Position numbers and translations under genes: made by a program. Positions 42,611 to 53,992 of a stretch of 64,000 nucleotides of DNA are shown in pieces. Position 1 is the stretch's first letter. Every line of letters begins with the position of its first letter. Under the pieces are notes generated by a model. It saw only the letters and a list, made by a program, of their open reading frames with translations. It was not told the DNA's origin and searched no databases. Location: NCBI RefSeq assembly GCF_007859865.1, contig NZ_SJPI01000002.1, positions 1,446,721-1,510,720 of the forward strand, given 5' to 3'. Origin of the DNA: Rubripirellula amarantea (GTDB lineage Bacteria; Planctomycetota; Planctomycetia; Pirellulales; Pirellulaceae).

Positions 42611-43677
42611 AACTTCTTTTTCACCTAAACAATTGCACGTGAATCGCTGGTCGCCGGGGATGTGGCAGACAGACCACATCGGTCAGGGAGATTGGACCCT
42701 TTGGAAACCCAAACGAGGCCAGTTTTCACACGCTAGATTTTATTTCTGAGACGTTCGTCAAACTTGCTCACTGTGGCAACGCAAACACGTCACCCTGGCG
42801 GTGAGATTGTCTCGAGACCCTTATTCTATGACAGACTCCGTAAAACAGGAGTTCACCAAACGGGATCGTGAGAGCGGTCACAGCACGCTCGACCAAGCAT
42901 CGCCAAACACATGGGAGCGCAATTTCCTCCCCCAAACGCCGATTTTGACGAGCGCAGAATATCGCAAAGGTTTGCTGGCACGGGAAGGCCAAATCACGAA
43001 AACCAGCGAGGCGACATTATGCATCCCAATCCCGGCTTTAGCGGAACTCTATCTCACATTGGCAGCCTCAACTTGGCTAACTCCAATTGCGAACTGGCAG
43101 GCGAACGCGAACACCGGCCTGACACTCCGCCTTAGATACTTGGCTGATCCGCTCCGATACCTGGCCGTCCGATAGCTGCCCGATGCCTGCCCGCCAGCGT
43201 CTAGACCCCGCCTTGAGATCCCACCCTGATCCGATTTTTGGCACCTAGATGATCAGCCAACCCGAAACTGCGGCCAGCTCGCTAAGTCCATCAACTCACT
43301 ATGACGAGCTTACGTAAATTAGCTCATTGGAATCAGCTCTTCAGTGGCGCGTTCACCTGCGACCATCGACCATCTCAGGCTCATGGGCGATCCGAACTCG
43401 CTAATACCGGCCGTCGGGAACGCGGATTGGCGGAAGCGAACGGCGTCAGCATTGATCGGACGATTCCCACGGTCCGTTCATTCCCAAGTCCACTCATTCC
43501 CAGGTCCGTTTCAATCCCAAGCACCTCTGAATCTCACGTTCATTGGACGCTGTTGCACGCTGATCGCGAAAGTCGGTTTCACGCAGCCTGCCGTTTCACG
43601 TTAGACTAAGTGCTAGTTGAGCGGCCGCAATGGATAGGGTCCGCTCCCGCGCCTCGATCAAGACGCTTGACTTGACC
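42611..43677. other. Large gene-free spacer between fusA and the TPR gene
   Basis: About 1.07 kb separates two divergent genes. Short frames occur (for example 42801-43175 plus), but none has a convincing ribosome site, domain or codon bias. The stretch around 43125-43200 contains degenerate repeats of a gata-x-ctgcc word, and 43472-43520 contains a clear tandem repeat. The fusA promoter must lie near 42620-42780 on the minus strand. No RNA gene was recognised. Confidence 0.5.
43472..43520. repeat. 16-17-bp tandem repeat, three copies
   Basis: Units at 43472-43487, 43488-43503 and 43504-43520 share gtcc-x-ctcattccca with a few substitutions. They lie about 160 bases upstream of the TPR gene. 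Confidence 0.8.
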
Positions 43678-45567
43678 ATGAACCTTCCACGCGCCGTTTC
43701 CGCATCGCTGTTGCTTCTATCGGTTCCACTGATCCCGATCGGATGGCTTTTTGCGGACCAACCCGAAAGCGTCACCGTCAATAACGTTTCCAAGTATGCG
43801 GGAAACGAAGTTGATCACGTCGCTCGACTGATCGACCAGTTGGGTGCCCCCAGCTATGCCACGCGGATCCGAGCTCGTGATGAACTCCAGCGGATGGGGC
43901 TCGAAGCCTTCGAGCAACTCCGCGAAGCTCAGTTTCATCCTGATATCGAAGTGGAAATGGCCGCCAGGTACTTGGTCAGCAGCCTGTTGGTGAGTTGGTC
44001 CAAGGATTCGGACCCGGCGGATGTTCGCGAAACGCTGAATGAGTACGGTGCCCAGGACGAAGTTGAACGATCGAAACGTATCGACCGATTGGCAGAACTT
44101 GATTCACGAATTGGCCTAGCCGCATTGGTTCGACTGACCCGGTTTGAAACGTCGCTCAGACTTAGTGAGATCGCTGCGCTTGCGGCAATGAATCAAGCAT
44201 CCAGCGCCGACGAAGCCGTCCGTCGTCAACACAGTCAACAAATCTTAAATGGACTCGGCGACTCACAACGAGCCTCAGCCCAGTGGCTTCGCCTCTACGC
44301 CCAAGACCTCGTCAACGATGGGTTTTCGAAACTAGCTTGGCAGCAACTGATTCAACAACAACGCCAACAGATTGATGCTGGCACGACCAAGCCGTCGACG
44401 CAAACTTCCGTGCTTGAACTCGTTCAAATTTGCGCCGCAAGAGCCGCCAAGAATGGCCAAATTGATGAAGCCCTTGAATTAGCAAAGGAACACATTGACC
44501 TGATCCAGCCGACTACCCGTCACTTGATTGACGCCAGTAGCTGGGCGATTGATCATGGACTACACCCCTTCGTTTTGGAACTGCGCAGCAACTTCGGACG
44601 CATGTTCGACACCCAGCCTGTGTTGCTTTATGGAGCGGCTGAGGCTCATCAAAAGAGTGGTCATGCGGAGCAAGCGAATGAAATCGCATCGCTAGCTTTA
44701 AAATCCAATCCGTTTCCGGACGACGAAGATAAAAAGGACGCTTCGCCCCGCGAAATGGAAGAAACGGCTTACAAGCACCGCGATGTCGCGATGACACTAC
44801 GTCGACGAGGACTCTTTCCATGGGCTGAAAACGAGTACCAATTGATCATTCGATCCATGGAAGTTGATTCGTTGCCATCAATCGTCGCTCGAGCCGACTT
44901 GGCTCGAATGCAAGGCGAATTGCACCAACACCAAGACGTTGTCGACACACTCACTCCGCTAGTCAATCGTTTGGAAAAAGACGCGAAGCTCAAACAACGG
45001 CTCGGCACCCATCTGTTTGCCACGCTCGAATCTATCCGCAGTGATTTGGAATATCACACCGCTCAGGTCTTACTCGCGCAAAAAGATCTTGACGAAGCTC
45101 GTGAGCGATTGCGATTGGCGTATCGACTATCTCCGTTAAACATCGACATCCTCATTGAGATGTACCGAACCGAAGGGGACGACCAATGGGATGCCGAAGT
45201 CAAACGATCCCTCGATCGCGAGATCAAAGCTGCGGACCGCAAGGTTGCCGAACAACGGCGTAACCTTCGCACCGAGGGCTTCCAAGGAAAATTAAAACTG
45301 GGCGACTATCTCAACAACTACGCTTGGCTAGTTGCCAACACCGAAGGCGACATGGGCAAAGCTCTCGCCTACAGCCTTGAATCTCTGACGCTCGACCCTG
45401 ATGCCGCGAAGTACGACACGTGTGCAAGATGCTATTTCGCAAACGGCGATTTAGCCAATGCGATCGCGATGCAGAAGAAAGCAATCAAAGAAGAACCCCA
45501 CTCGCCGCCGTTGTTGCGTCAACTGCGAGAATTCGAAGAAGCGTTAGGCAATCAATCCGAGAACTAG
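43678..45567 (+). CDS. Exported tetratricopeptide-repeat protein
   Basis: Encodes 629 residues from the ATG at 43678 (an ATG 16 codons upstream at 43630 is possible). The N-terminus MNLPRAVSASLLLLSVPLIPIGWLFAD is a signal peptide or anchor. Residues ~40-130 are HEAT/PBS-like (LGAPSYATRIRARDELQRMG). Residues ~180-615 are helical pairs with TPR character, for example AAKNGQIDEALELAKEHIDL and the C-terminal LNNYAWLVANTEGDMGKAL, DTCARCYFANGDLANAIAMQ. No enzymatic motif is seen. Such proteins scaffold complexes in the periplasm; the partner is unknown. Confidence 0.87.
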   Translation: MNLPRAVSASLLLLSVPLIPIGWLFADQPESVTVNNVSKYAGNEVDHVARLIDQLGAPSYATRIRARDELQRMGLEAFEQLREAQFHPDIEVEMAARYLVSSLLVSWSKDSDPADVRETLNEYGAQDEVERSKRIDRLAELDSRIGLAALVRLTRFETSLRLSEIAALAAMNQASSADEAVRRQHSQQILNGLGDSQRASAQWLRLYAQDLVNDGFSKLAWQQLIQQQRQQIDAGTTKPSTQTSVLELVQICAARAAKNGQIDEALELAKEHIDLIQPTTRHLIDASSWAIDHGLHPFVLELRSNFGRMFDTQPVLLYGAAEAHQKSGHAEQANEIASLALKSNPFPDDEDKKDASPREMEETAYKHRDVAMTLRRRGLFPWAENEYQLIIRSMEVDSLPSIVARADLARMQGELHQHQDVVDTLTPLVNRLEKDAKLKQRLGTHLFATLESIRSDLEYHTAQVLLAQKDLDEARERLRLAYRLSPLNIDILIEMYRTEGDDQWDAEVKRSLDREIKAADRKVAEQRRNLRTEGFQGKLKLGDYLNNYAWLVANTEGDMGKALAYSLESLTLDPDAAKYDTCARCYFANGDLANAIAMQKKAIKEEPHSPPLLRQLREFEEALGNQSEN

Positions 45568-45640
45568 TCCGAACGCACAAGTCTTCATCGACTTCGCGTC
45601 CGTCGATAATGGCCGAATCGAATCGCTCTGGTAACAGCAC

Positions 45641-45666
45641 TAGATAACTGGCCTAGATAACTGGCC
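45641..45666. repeat. 13-bp perfect tandem duplication
   Basis: The word tagataactggcc occurs twice in tandem (45641-45653 and 45654-45666) in the convergent spacer after the TPR gene. Confidence 0.85.
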
Positions 45667-45756
45667 TAGCAACAGGGCGATCGAATTGGCCGAGCTAGGC
45701 CCAACCAGACTCAAACGCGGCTCGACGAGAACTTGGCTGGGCCTAGCAGTGTTAAC

Positions 45757-45807
45757 ATCTGAGCAGTATTGAAATCTGAACGTTGCTAGAATCTGAACGC
45801 TGTTGAA
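45757..45807. repeat. 17-bp tandem repeat, three copies
   Basis: Units at 45757-45773, 45774-45790 and 45791-45807 all begin atctga and share the g-ttgaa core. They lie just downstream of the NtrC-type gene's stop and close to the end of the convergent TPR gene. Confidence 0.83.
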
Positions 45808-45845
45808 ATCGTTAGGCCGGAATTTCATTGAGTCGGACCGAGTTG

Positions 45846-47264
45846 CTAGGATTCCTGCCAACGCTCGAGCAGTCGATAGAGTTTGCGACGGTGGATTCCC
45901 AAACGTTTCGCAGCGCGACTTTTATTACCCGATTCTTGCTCCAGGACATCGAGCACATGAGCACGGGTCAAGTCATCGAGACTACCGCTTTGAGCGGTCA
46001 CGCGCAACGACACGGGCGACGATGGCGATCCGCCTGAGTGAACCGGTTGTCCCGGATGCACGATCTCGCTGGGCAAGTCATCCATCGTGATTTGATGATG
46101 GTCCGCCAGGATCGTTGCCCGATGGATCACGTTGATGAGCTCGCGCACGTTACCGGGCCACGAGTAACTTATCATCGCAGTCAACGCGTCATCATCAATC
46201 GACCAACCCTTAGCGAGGAAGTGTTCAATCAAGCACTTAACGTCCTTGCCACGCTCGCGAAGGGGCGGCAAGTGAATGGGAAGCACGTTGACTCGGTAGT
46301 ACAAGTCTTGACGAAAATCACCATTGGCGACGTCCGCCGCTAAGTCTCGATTCGTTGCCGCAACGACGCGTACATCGACCCGACGTTCCTTGGATGATCC
46401 GACACGACGGAGCGAACCGTCCTCTAGAACCCGCAACATCTTTGGCTGCAGGGCCGGCGGCAGTTCCCCGAATTCATCGATGAACAATGTTCCCCCATCG
46501 GCGACTTCAAACAGACCCGGCTTTTCTTCGGTAGCCCCGGTGAAAGCACCTTTTTGATGACCGAACAATTCACTTTCGACCAGCGATTCGGGCAACGCCG
46601 CACAATTGATCGTGACCATGGGTTTTCCCGCACGTTTACTTTGCGCGTGAATCGACTGCGCGATCACCTCCTTACCCGTACCGCTCTCGCCAGTGATTAG
46701 CACTGGTTCATTCGTGCTTGCAATCCGCTGGACCATTCGCACCACGGACTGCATTGCTGGTGAACTGCCAATCAAATCCGTTCGTGGTCGAGACCTGGAA
46801 ATGATTTCTCGCAGTTGCAGGTTCTCTTTGCGAATGCGACCACGTCGAGACGCCAATTGCAAATGCAGTTCTAAATCAGACAAGGGACATGGTTTGGTCA
46901 GGAAGTCGCTGGCACCTAGCTTCATGGCCTGCACAGCGGTTTCGATCGACCCTTGACCGGTTAGCATCACAACTTCGATATCGTGCGCGTCACCGCGCAA
47001 GCGTTGCAAAAGCTCCAGCCCTGACATCCCTGGCATGTCCATGTCGAACAATCCGACGTCGTAGTTTCGACGATCGAGCGCGGACAAGGCTTCGGCGCCA
47101 CCACAAGCGCCGAATGTGTCGTAACCCTTACGCGATAGCCATCGGACACACGATTCGCGAAAGTCGTTGTCGTCCTCAACGACTAAAATGGAAAAGGTTT
47201 TAGCATCTGCATCAACACCGGCGTCAAAGGCGCCCGATCTTTCGGCAACAAGTGGGTTATTCAT
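45846..47264 (-). CDS. NtrC-family sigma-54-dependent response regulator
   Basis: Encodes 472 residues. A receiver domain is at ~24-140 (VVEDDNDF, phospho-acceptor Asp74 in LFDMDMPGM, MLTGQ, TKPCP). The AAA+ domain is at ~165-400: Walker A ITGESGTGKE, the sigma-54 contact loop GAFTGA intact, Walker B GGTLFIDEFGELP, R-finger region RVNVLPIHLPPLRER, and sensor II SWPGNVREL. A Fis-type helix-turn-helix ends the protein (NKSRAAKRLGIHRRKLYRLL). On phosphorylation it should activate sigma-54 RNA polymerase at enhancer-linked promoters. Its ATG overlaps the upstream receiver gene by 4 bases. The divergent cbb3 oxidase cluster is the obvious candidate target. Confidence 0.95.
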   Translation of the reverse strand: MNNPLVAERSGAFDAGVDADAKTFSILVVEDDNDFRESCVRWLSRKGYDTFGACGGAEALSALDRRNYDVGLFDMDMPGMSGLELLQRLRGDAHDIEVVMLTGQGSIETAVQAMKLGASDFLTKPCPLSDLELHLQLASRRGRIRKENLQLREIISRSRPRTDLIGSSPAMQSVVRMVQRIASTNEPVLITGESGTGKEVIAQSIHAQSKRAGKPMVTINCAALPESLVESELFGHQKGAFTGATEEKPGLFEVADGGTLFIDEFGELPPALQPKMLRVLEDGSLRRVGSSKERRVDVRVVAATNRDLAADVANGDFRQDLYYRVNVLPIHLPPLRERGKDVKCLIEHFLAKGWSIDDDALTAMISYSWPGNVRELINVIHRATILADHHQITMDDLPSEIVHPGQPVHSGGSPSSPVSLRVTAQSGSLDDLTRAHVLDVLEQESGNKSRAAKRLGIHRRKLYRLLERWQES

Positions 47265-48028
47265 TTGGATTCCTCGCCTTTAATTTCTTTCAACAGTTGG
47301 CCCAAGTCGACGGGCTTTGTAAACACGCCTGATGCATTGTCTCGTACTAATTGCTCGATGATCCCACCAGCCTCCCGCGACTGCCCCGTCACGAGATAGA
47401 TCGAGGGACAGTGATCGCTTTGTTGCGCTGCGTAAAAAACATTCTTGCCTTCTTCCACCGATCCAAGACGCAGGTCTAACAGGACGATGTCAAACGACAT
47501 CTGACCGATACGCTGGACGGCTTCCGCTTCGCTCGCGGCAGTGCACACTCGGAAACCGCTATCTCGTAAGACTTGCCAAGCGTTCGCAGAAAACTCAACG
47601 TCGTCATCCACCACCAACACCAACGGTTGATTGCACGCGGTGCCCATCGCACCCAGCAATTCGCAAAGATCAATCGGCTTGCGAAGCACCTTCCAAGTTC
47701 CCAAATCGAGTGCGCGCTGCACTCCATCGCTACCGGCGTAGGCAGTGATCATGAAGGCAACCAAACATGGCTGGACCTTTTTGATCTCTTCGTACAACTC
47801 AGCACCGTTCATGCCGGGCATTTGGTAGTCAAGCAAAGCGAACGAATAGCACTTCTTTTTAAGTAGCTCGAGCGCTTCGTTGCCATTGTGCGCGATGTCA
47901 ACGCGATAGTTCAGGTCTTCGAGGATATCAGCCAGGTTTGCCGCGTTGTCGCTTTCATCGTCAACAACCAAAACGCTAATCGGTTCACGAAGACTCGACG
48001 AACTTTTCCTTAATGAGGTTTGGGTCAT
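47261..48028 (-). CDS. Dual receiver-domain protein
   Basis: Encodes 255 residues made of two CheY-like domains and nothing else. Domain 1 (~18-130): VVDDESDN, phospho-Asp in FALLDYQMPGMNG, MITAYAG, LRKPID. Domain 2 (~136-250): VVDDDVEF, Asp in IVLLDLRLGS, LVTGQS, TKPVD. No output domain is present, so it probably passes phosphoryl groups or gates the kinases. It lies between the PAS kinase and the NtrC-type regulator, with 4-base ATGA overlaps on both sides. A phosphorelay intermediate or phosphate sink is the most likely role. Confidence 0.92.
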   Translation of the reverse strand: MTQTSLRKSSSSLREPISVLVVDDESDNAANLADILEDLNYRVDIAHNGNEALELLKKKCYSFALLDYQMPGMNGAELYEEIKKVQPCLVAFMITAYAGSDGVQRALDLGTWKVLRKPIDLCELLGAMGTACNQPLVLVVDDDVEFSANAWQVLRDSGFRVCTAASEAEAVQRIGQMSFDIVLLDLRLGSVEEGKNVFYAAQQSDHCPSIYLVTGQSREAGGIIEQLVRDNASGVFTKPVDLGQLLKEIKGEESK

Positions 48029-49677
48029 TGATCATCCTCGCTGGATTGAGAACTGGACTCGGACGATTCTATCTCTCGAGTCGGCAACCAAATTCGAAAG
48101 GTAGTCCCTGTTCCCACTTTGCTGTCCACCGTGATCACGCCTCGGTTGTTTTCGATAATCGAGTACGAGATCGACAAACCAAGTCCCATGCCGTGAGGTT
48201 TGGTCGTGTAGAGAGGTTCGCAGATCATAGGAAGGGATTCTTCTGCAATTCCGGTGCCGGTATCACCGATGCTGATCAACACCTGATGAATTTCACCATC
48301 GCTACCTTCAACATTGTTGGCTTGGATCGTAATCGTACCGCCACCGGACATCGCGTCGCGTGCGTTGCGAAGAAGATTGCGAAACACAATCGCAATTTGG
48401 TTGGCGTCCACCACGACCGGCATCAGATCGCCAGAAAGCTCACGCTTGACCTGGATGGTACTGGCGATTTCGATTGTCGAAATAGCGTCGTCAATCAACG
48501 CTTGCACGACCGCCGGGTCCCGGTTGGGTTGCGGCATTCGCGCACCATCGGACAACACGGAAACGACATTATTGATCAGAGAAACTTGGCGATCGATTCG
48601 GCGGAGGTGTTCGAGCTGTTTTTCCTCGCTCGCTTGCCTCGCATTAATAAGGTAGTAAGCGGAAGTCTTGATGGCGTTGAGCGGATTTCGGATCTCATGC
48701 GCGATACTTCCGGAAATTCGTCCTAAAACGGCCAACCGCTCTTGTTGAACCAATTTTGCCTGTGCGGCTTCGAGCTCACGTGTGCGTTCTCGCACTTCCC
48801 GCTCAAGCCAAGCTTGCCGTTCCTGTTGATCGGTCACATCAGCAACGAGGACTACGTAGTGAGTTAGCACATCGTCGTCATCATGCACCGGAGATACATC
48901 CACTTGGCCCCAGTAGGCACGACCCGTCGCGTGTTGACAACGCAGCACAAGGCTCGCCGATTCGCCACGCACCATTGCGTCGTTGATGCCGGAAAGCGAC
49001 ATATCGCTATCACCACCAAGAATTGCGCTGATGGACTTGCCCAACAACCATGACGAGGAATGCCCAGTGATCTGAGTCAATGCGGGATTAGCAGACTCGA
49101 TTGGGAAATTCGGTTGTCGTGCGTCGAGCACACAAATGCCTTGACGAGCAGCAGTGAGCGCTCGAGCACTAACCCGCAATTGCGATTCAATGCGACGTCG
49201 ATCCGACAAGTCGCGTATCATTCCCGTAAAGAACTTTCGCCCCGCGGCATTGGATTCACTCACCGCAAGGTCGATGGGAAATACGCTGCCGTCTTTTCGC
49301 ATCGCGACGACTTCACGTCCGATACCGATGATCTTTCGCTCATGAGTACGAGCATAGTTATCCAGGTAGCCATCATGCTGGTGCCGATAAGGCTCGGGCA
49401 TCAACATGCTGATGTTCCGGCCCATCAATTCGTCCGGCACATAGCCAAACATCGTGGTCGTAGCGGGATTCACCGATTCAATTAGGCCTCGCTCGTTGAT
49501 CGTGATGATCGCGTCAACCGCATTGTCGAGAATCGCTTTCAATTCGGCTAGCCTTCGCGGGTCACCGGTATCGCCAACATTGGCTTGCGCCGCGTGAACC
49601 TTCGGATCATCGGAACTAGGATCACCTGGATCGGGTTCACCTGCACCATGATCATGAAACGGCTTTGACTTTTTCAC
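48025..49677 (-). CDS. FixL-like PAS-PAS sensor histidine kinase (probable haem oxygen sensor)
   Basis: Encodes 550 residues with no signal peptide or membrane segment. The first PAS (~40-165) is closely FixL-like: MLMPEPYRHQHDGY, RKIIGIGR, MRKDGSVFPIDLAV, FFTGMIRDL. Haem-pocket residues of Bradyrhizobium FixL are kept at the right spacing: His101 (His200), Ile116 (Ile215), Arg121 (Arg220), Leu137 (Leu236); Val139 replaces Ile238 and Asn107 replaces Arg206. A second, non-haem PAS is at ~168-290, then a coiled segment, H-box SIAHEIRNPL with His327, N-box FRNLLRNARDAM, and G boxes DTGTGI and GMGLGLS. It should phosphorylate the receiver proteins encoded beside it according to oxygen level. Overlaps neighbours by 4 bases. 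Confidence 0.93.
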   Translation of the reverse strand: MKKSKPFHDHGAGEPDPGDPSSDDPKVHAAQANVGDTGDPRRLAELKAILDNAVDAIITINERGLIESVNPATTTMFGYVPDELMGRNISMLMPEPYRHQHDGYLDNYARTHERKIIGIGREVVAMRKDGSVFPIDLAVSESNAAGRKFFTGMIRDLSDRRRIESQLRVSARALTAARQGICVLDARQPNFPIESANPALTQITGHSSSWLLGKSISAILGGDSDMSLSGINDAMVRGESASLVLRCQHATGRAYWGQVDVSPVHDDDDVLTHYVVLVADVTDQQERQAWLEREVRERTRELEAAQAKLVQQERLAVLGRISGSIAHEIRNPLNAIKTSAYYLINARQASEEKQLEHLRRIDRQVSLINNVVSVLSDGARMPQPNRDPAVVQALIDDAISTIEIASTIQVKRELSGDLMPVVVDANQIAIVFRNLLRNARDAMSGGGTITIQANNVEGSDGEIHQVLISIGDTGTGIAEESLPMICEPLYTTKPHGMGLGLSISYSIIENNRGVITVDSKVGTGTTFRIWLPTREIESSESSSQSSEDDQ

Positions 49678-50789
49678 GTCGCCACCTCAGTTCGATCCGA
49701 GGAGTCGGCCGCGCTATTGCTCGCGTCTTGATGACAGGGCAACTCAATCACAAACGTTGCTCCCTCTGAATTGTCACCGGCGTACACTCGGCCACCATGT
49801 GCGTCGATAATTCTTCGCACAATCGCTAGCCCCAATCCCGTTCCTTCCGGCTTAGTGGTAAAGAACGGCTCGAAAAGTTGAGCCAATTGGCATTCGGTAA
49901 GTCCCGGGCCATCATCGGTGACGAAAATGCGGACGCACTTCACTGGCCCTCGACTCGCCTTTTCTAATCGAATTGTAATGTTTGATTTGCCTGAGCACGC
50001 AGCGATCGAGTTCTCAAACAAGTTGCGAAACACCTGCACCATCCGCATCGGATCGACATAGCACCGTAGTGGAAAATCATTGGGCGCCACCGTGAGCGTT
50101 GACTCTATTTTGAGCTCTGGGGAAAGGTGGCCCCAAGCCTTGACCCAAATCTGGTCAAGGTGCACCTCTTGGCGGTGCAAATGAATGGACGATGCAAAGC
50201 TGCGAATTTCCTCGAGCATTGCCTGTAGATCGCCGGCCGCTGAACGAACGTTGTGCACATCCCTGAGCGCCTCTTGATCACCGGCCACCGACAATTCAAG
50301 TAGATCCGTCGAGGCGGCGATTCGCTGCAACGCGTTGCGACTTTCGTGAGCCACCGATGCCATCATGCGTCCGATCGTCGCCAAACGCTCGTCTTGCCGA
50401 GCACGCTCTTCCATCTCCCTTAGTCTGACCGTACGAGCCAATGAAGCTCGCAACATGTCAGGATCAATCGGCTTGGGAATGAAGTCCGCAATCCCGTGAC
50501 GAATGACCCCGATCGCGCCCTCGAGGTCAGCGTTGCCAGTTACCACGATGACTGCGGCTTTGGGCGCCAGATCCCGAATCATCGGTAACAATAGATCTGC
50601 GGAACCATCGGGAAGCCGTCGATCTAAGATAATCGCGAACAACGATTCCCAATCTCGTGGCTGCATCGTTTCAGCAATGGTTGCGGCAACGTCAATGTCG
50701 TAGCCGTCAATCTCTAAGATGTCGCAGAGGTTTGATCGAGTGTCAGGATCGTCTTCAATAATCAGAACGCGTGGGTTGCGAGAGTACAT
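49674..50789 (-). CDS. Receiver-histidine kinase hybrid protein
   Basis: Encodes 371 residues, cytoplasmic. An N-terminal receiver (~6-120) has IIEDDPDT, Asp in IILDRRLPDGS, VVTGNAD and PKPID. It is followed by a kinase core with H-box ASVAHESRNALQRI (HEIRNP in most relatives), N-box FRNLFENSIAA, and G boxes DDGPGL and GTGLGLAI. Receiver-first kinases act as phosphorelay components whose kinase activity is set by their own receiver. It is the first gene of the four-gene signalling operon and its stop overlaps the FixL-like kinase start (ATGA). No ribosome site is obvious at the ATG at 50789. Confidence 0.93.
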   Translation of the reverse strand: MYSRNPRVLIIEDDPDTRSNLCDILEIDGYDIDVAATIAETMQPRDWESLFAIILDRRLPDGSADLLLPMIRDLAPKAAVIVVTGNADLEGAIGVIRHGIADFIPKPIDPDMLRASLARTVRLREMEERARQDERLATIGRMMASVAHESRNALQRIAASTDLLELSVAGDQEALRDVHNVRSAAGDLQAMLEEIRSFASSIHLHRQEVHLDQIWVKAWGHLSPELKIESTLTVAPNDFPLRCYVDPMRMVQVFRNLFENSIAACSGKSNITIRLEKASRGPVKCVRIFVTDDGPGLTECQLAQLFEPFFTTKPEGTGLGLAIVRRIIDAHGGRVYAGDNSEGATFVIELPCHQDASNSAADSSDRTEVAT

Positions 50790-51515
50790 AACGTCGTTTC
50801 AAGCTCGTTTCCGATCGTCGCTGGGCTATGACCACGGGACAAACGATGGGGCGAATAAAAGGTGGACTGCTTAACGTGTACTGATCAATAAGTCGCCTGC
50901 GTTCGCTAAAACGTCTGCGAACGCCTGCGGTGGACAATGCGACGGCGATACACCATTCGTCTGAAACAGACATGATCGCATTGCATCATCAACACGTAAC
51001 GATAGGACGGGGAGTGAAACCTTCGCTTGGATGGACCTAAGCCTGGCGCTGCGAACCATTGGCAAATGCCGAGCCATATCTTCACCAACCTTTGCAGGGC
51101 GGCGTTGAAGCCATGCAATAACGCGCAGCAAAAACAAACGTTTCGCATGCGATCTTTTTGTTTTTGTTGTCTGCATAGGTCACCGAACCGTGCGATCACA
51201 ACAGCGTGCAGTATAGCACATCGGACGTGCGACCCGGCTCACACGCACACTTGGTAGACTGTGCAGTGCGTCACACAGACTCAAAATCAGACTGCGACGG
51301 AATGTCCAGCGCTATCCGGAAAACCCAGCTTTCGCGGATGTTCCGTTCCCGTGTATTCTGCTGATGCCAATTGCTAGCTGTTCCTTGGCACAGAGAGTGA
51401 ACGTAGGGCACCCCATCAAACATTTCTTCACCGTCTCAACGAGGCGATACGCTCATTTCGTAGCGATTCGTCGTTGGACTCGTAATCTTCATCTCACCAA
51501 CAGAGGGAACTCCTG
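50790..51515. other. Divergent control region between the signalling operon and the cbb3 cluster
   Basis: These 726 bases hold no supported gene. An AT-rich inverted repeat (51129-51138 with 51157-51166, 10 bp arms) and a candidate -24/-12 element (51386-51401) are visible. No FNR-type ttgat-n4-atcaa palindrome was found. Short frames here have neither domains nor ribosome sites. Confidence 0.55.
51386..51401 (+). promoter_or_regulatory. Candidate sigma-54 (-24/-12) promoter of the cbb3 cluster
   Basis: TGGCACAGAGAGTGAA has a perfect -24 box (TGGCAC) and the correct spacing, but the -12 element reads GTGA instead of TTGC, losing the normally conserved C. It lies 115 bases upstream of the ccoNO start. 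An NtrC-family activator gene sits on the other side of the region. The match is suggestive only. Confidence 0.3.
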
Positions 51516-53942
<2,427 letters not shown>

Positions 53943-53992
53943 CGGCTGCGTTATTTTCTTAGTGTTCATTTCCTCATTTTCAAAGCACCCTC

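Noticed and set aside
42680-42800. Sigma-70 promoter of fusA (TTGACG on the minus strand)
   Set aside because: The nearest AT-rich -10-like hexamer is only 13 bases away, so the spacing does not support a promoter call.
42801-43175. Plus-strand 124-residue frame upstream of the TPR gene
   Set aside because: No domain, signal or ribosome site; begins in the fusA promoter region and ends in degenerate repeats.
51129-51166. AT-rich inverted repeat as an intrinsic terminator
   Set aside because: It lies between divergent genes, the arms are A/T-only with a long loop, and no transcript should end there.
50871-51176. Minus-strand 101-residue frame in the divergent control region
   Set aside because: Basic, low-conservation composition, no ribosome site, and overlapped by another equally weak frame.
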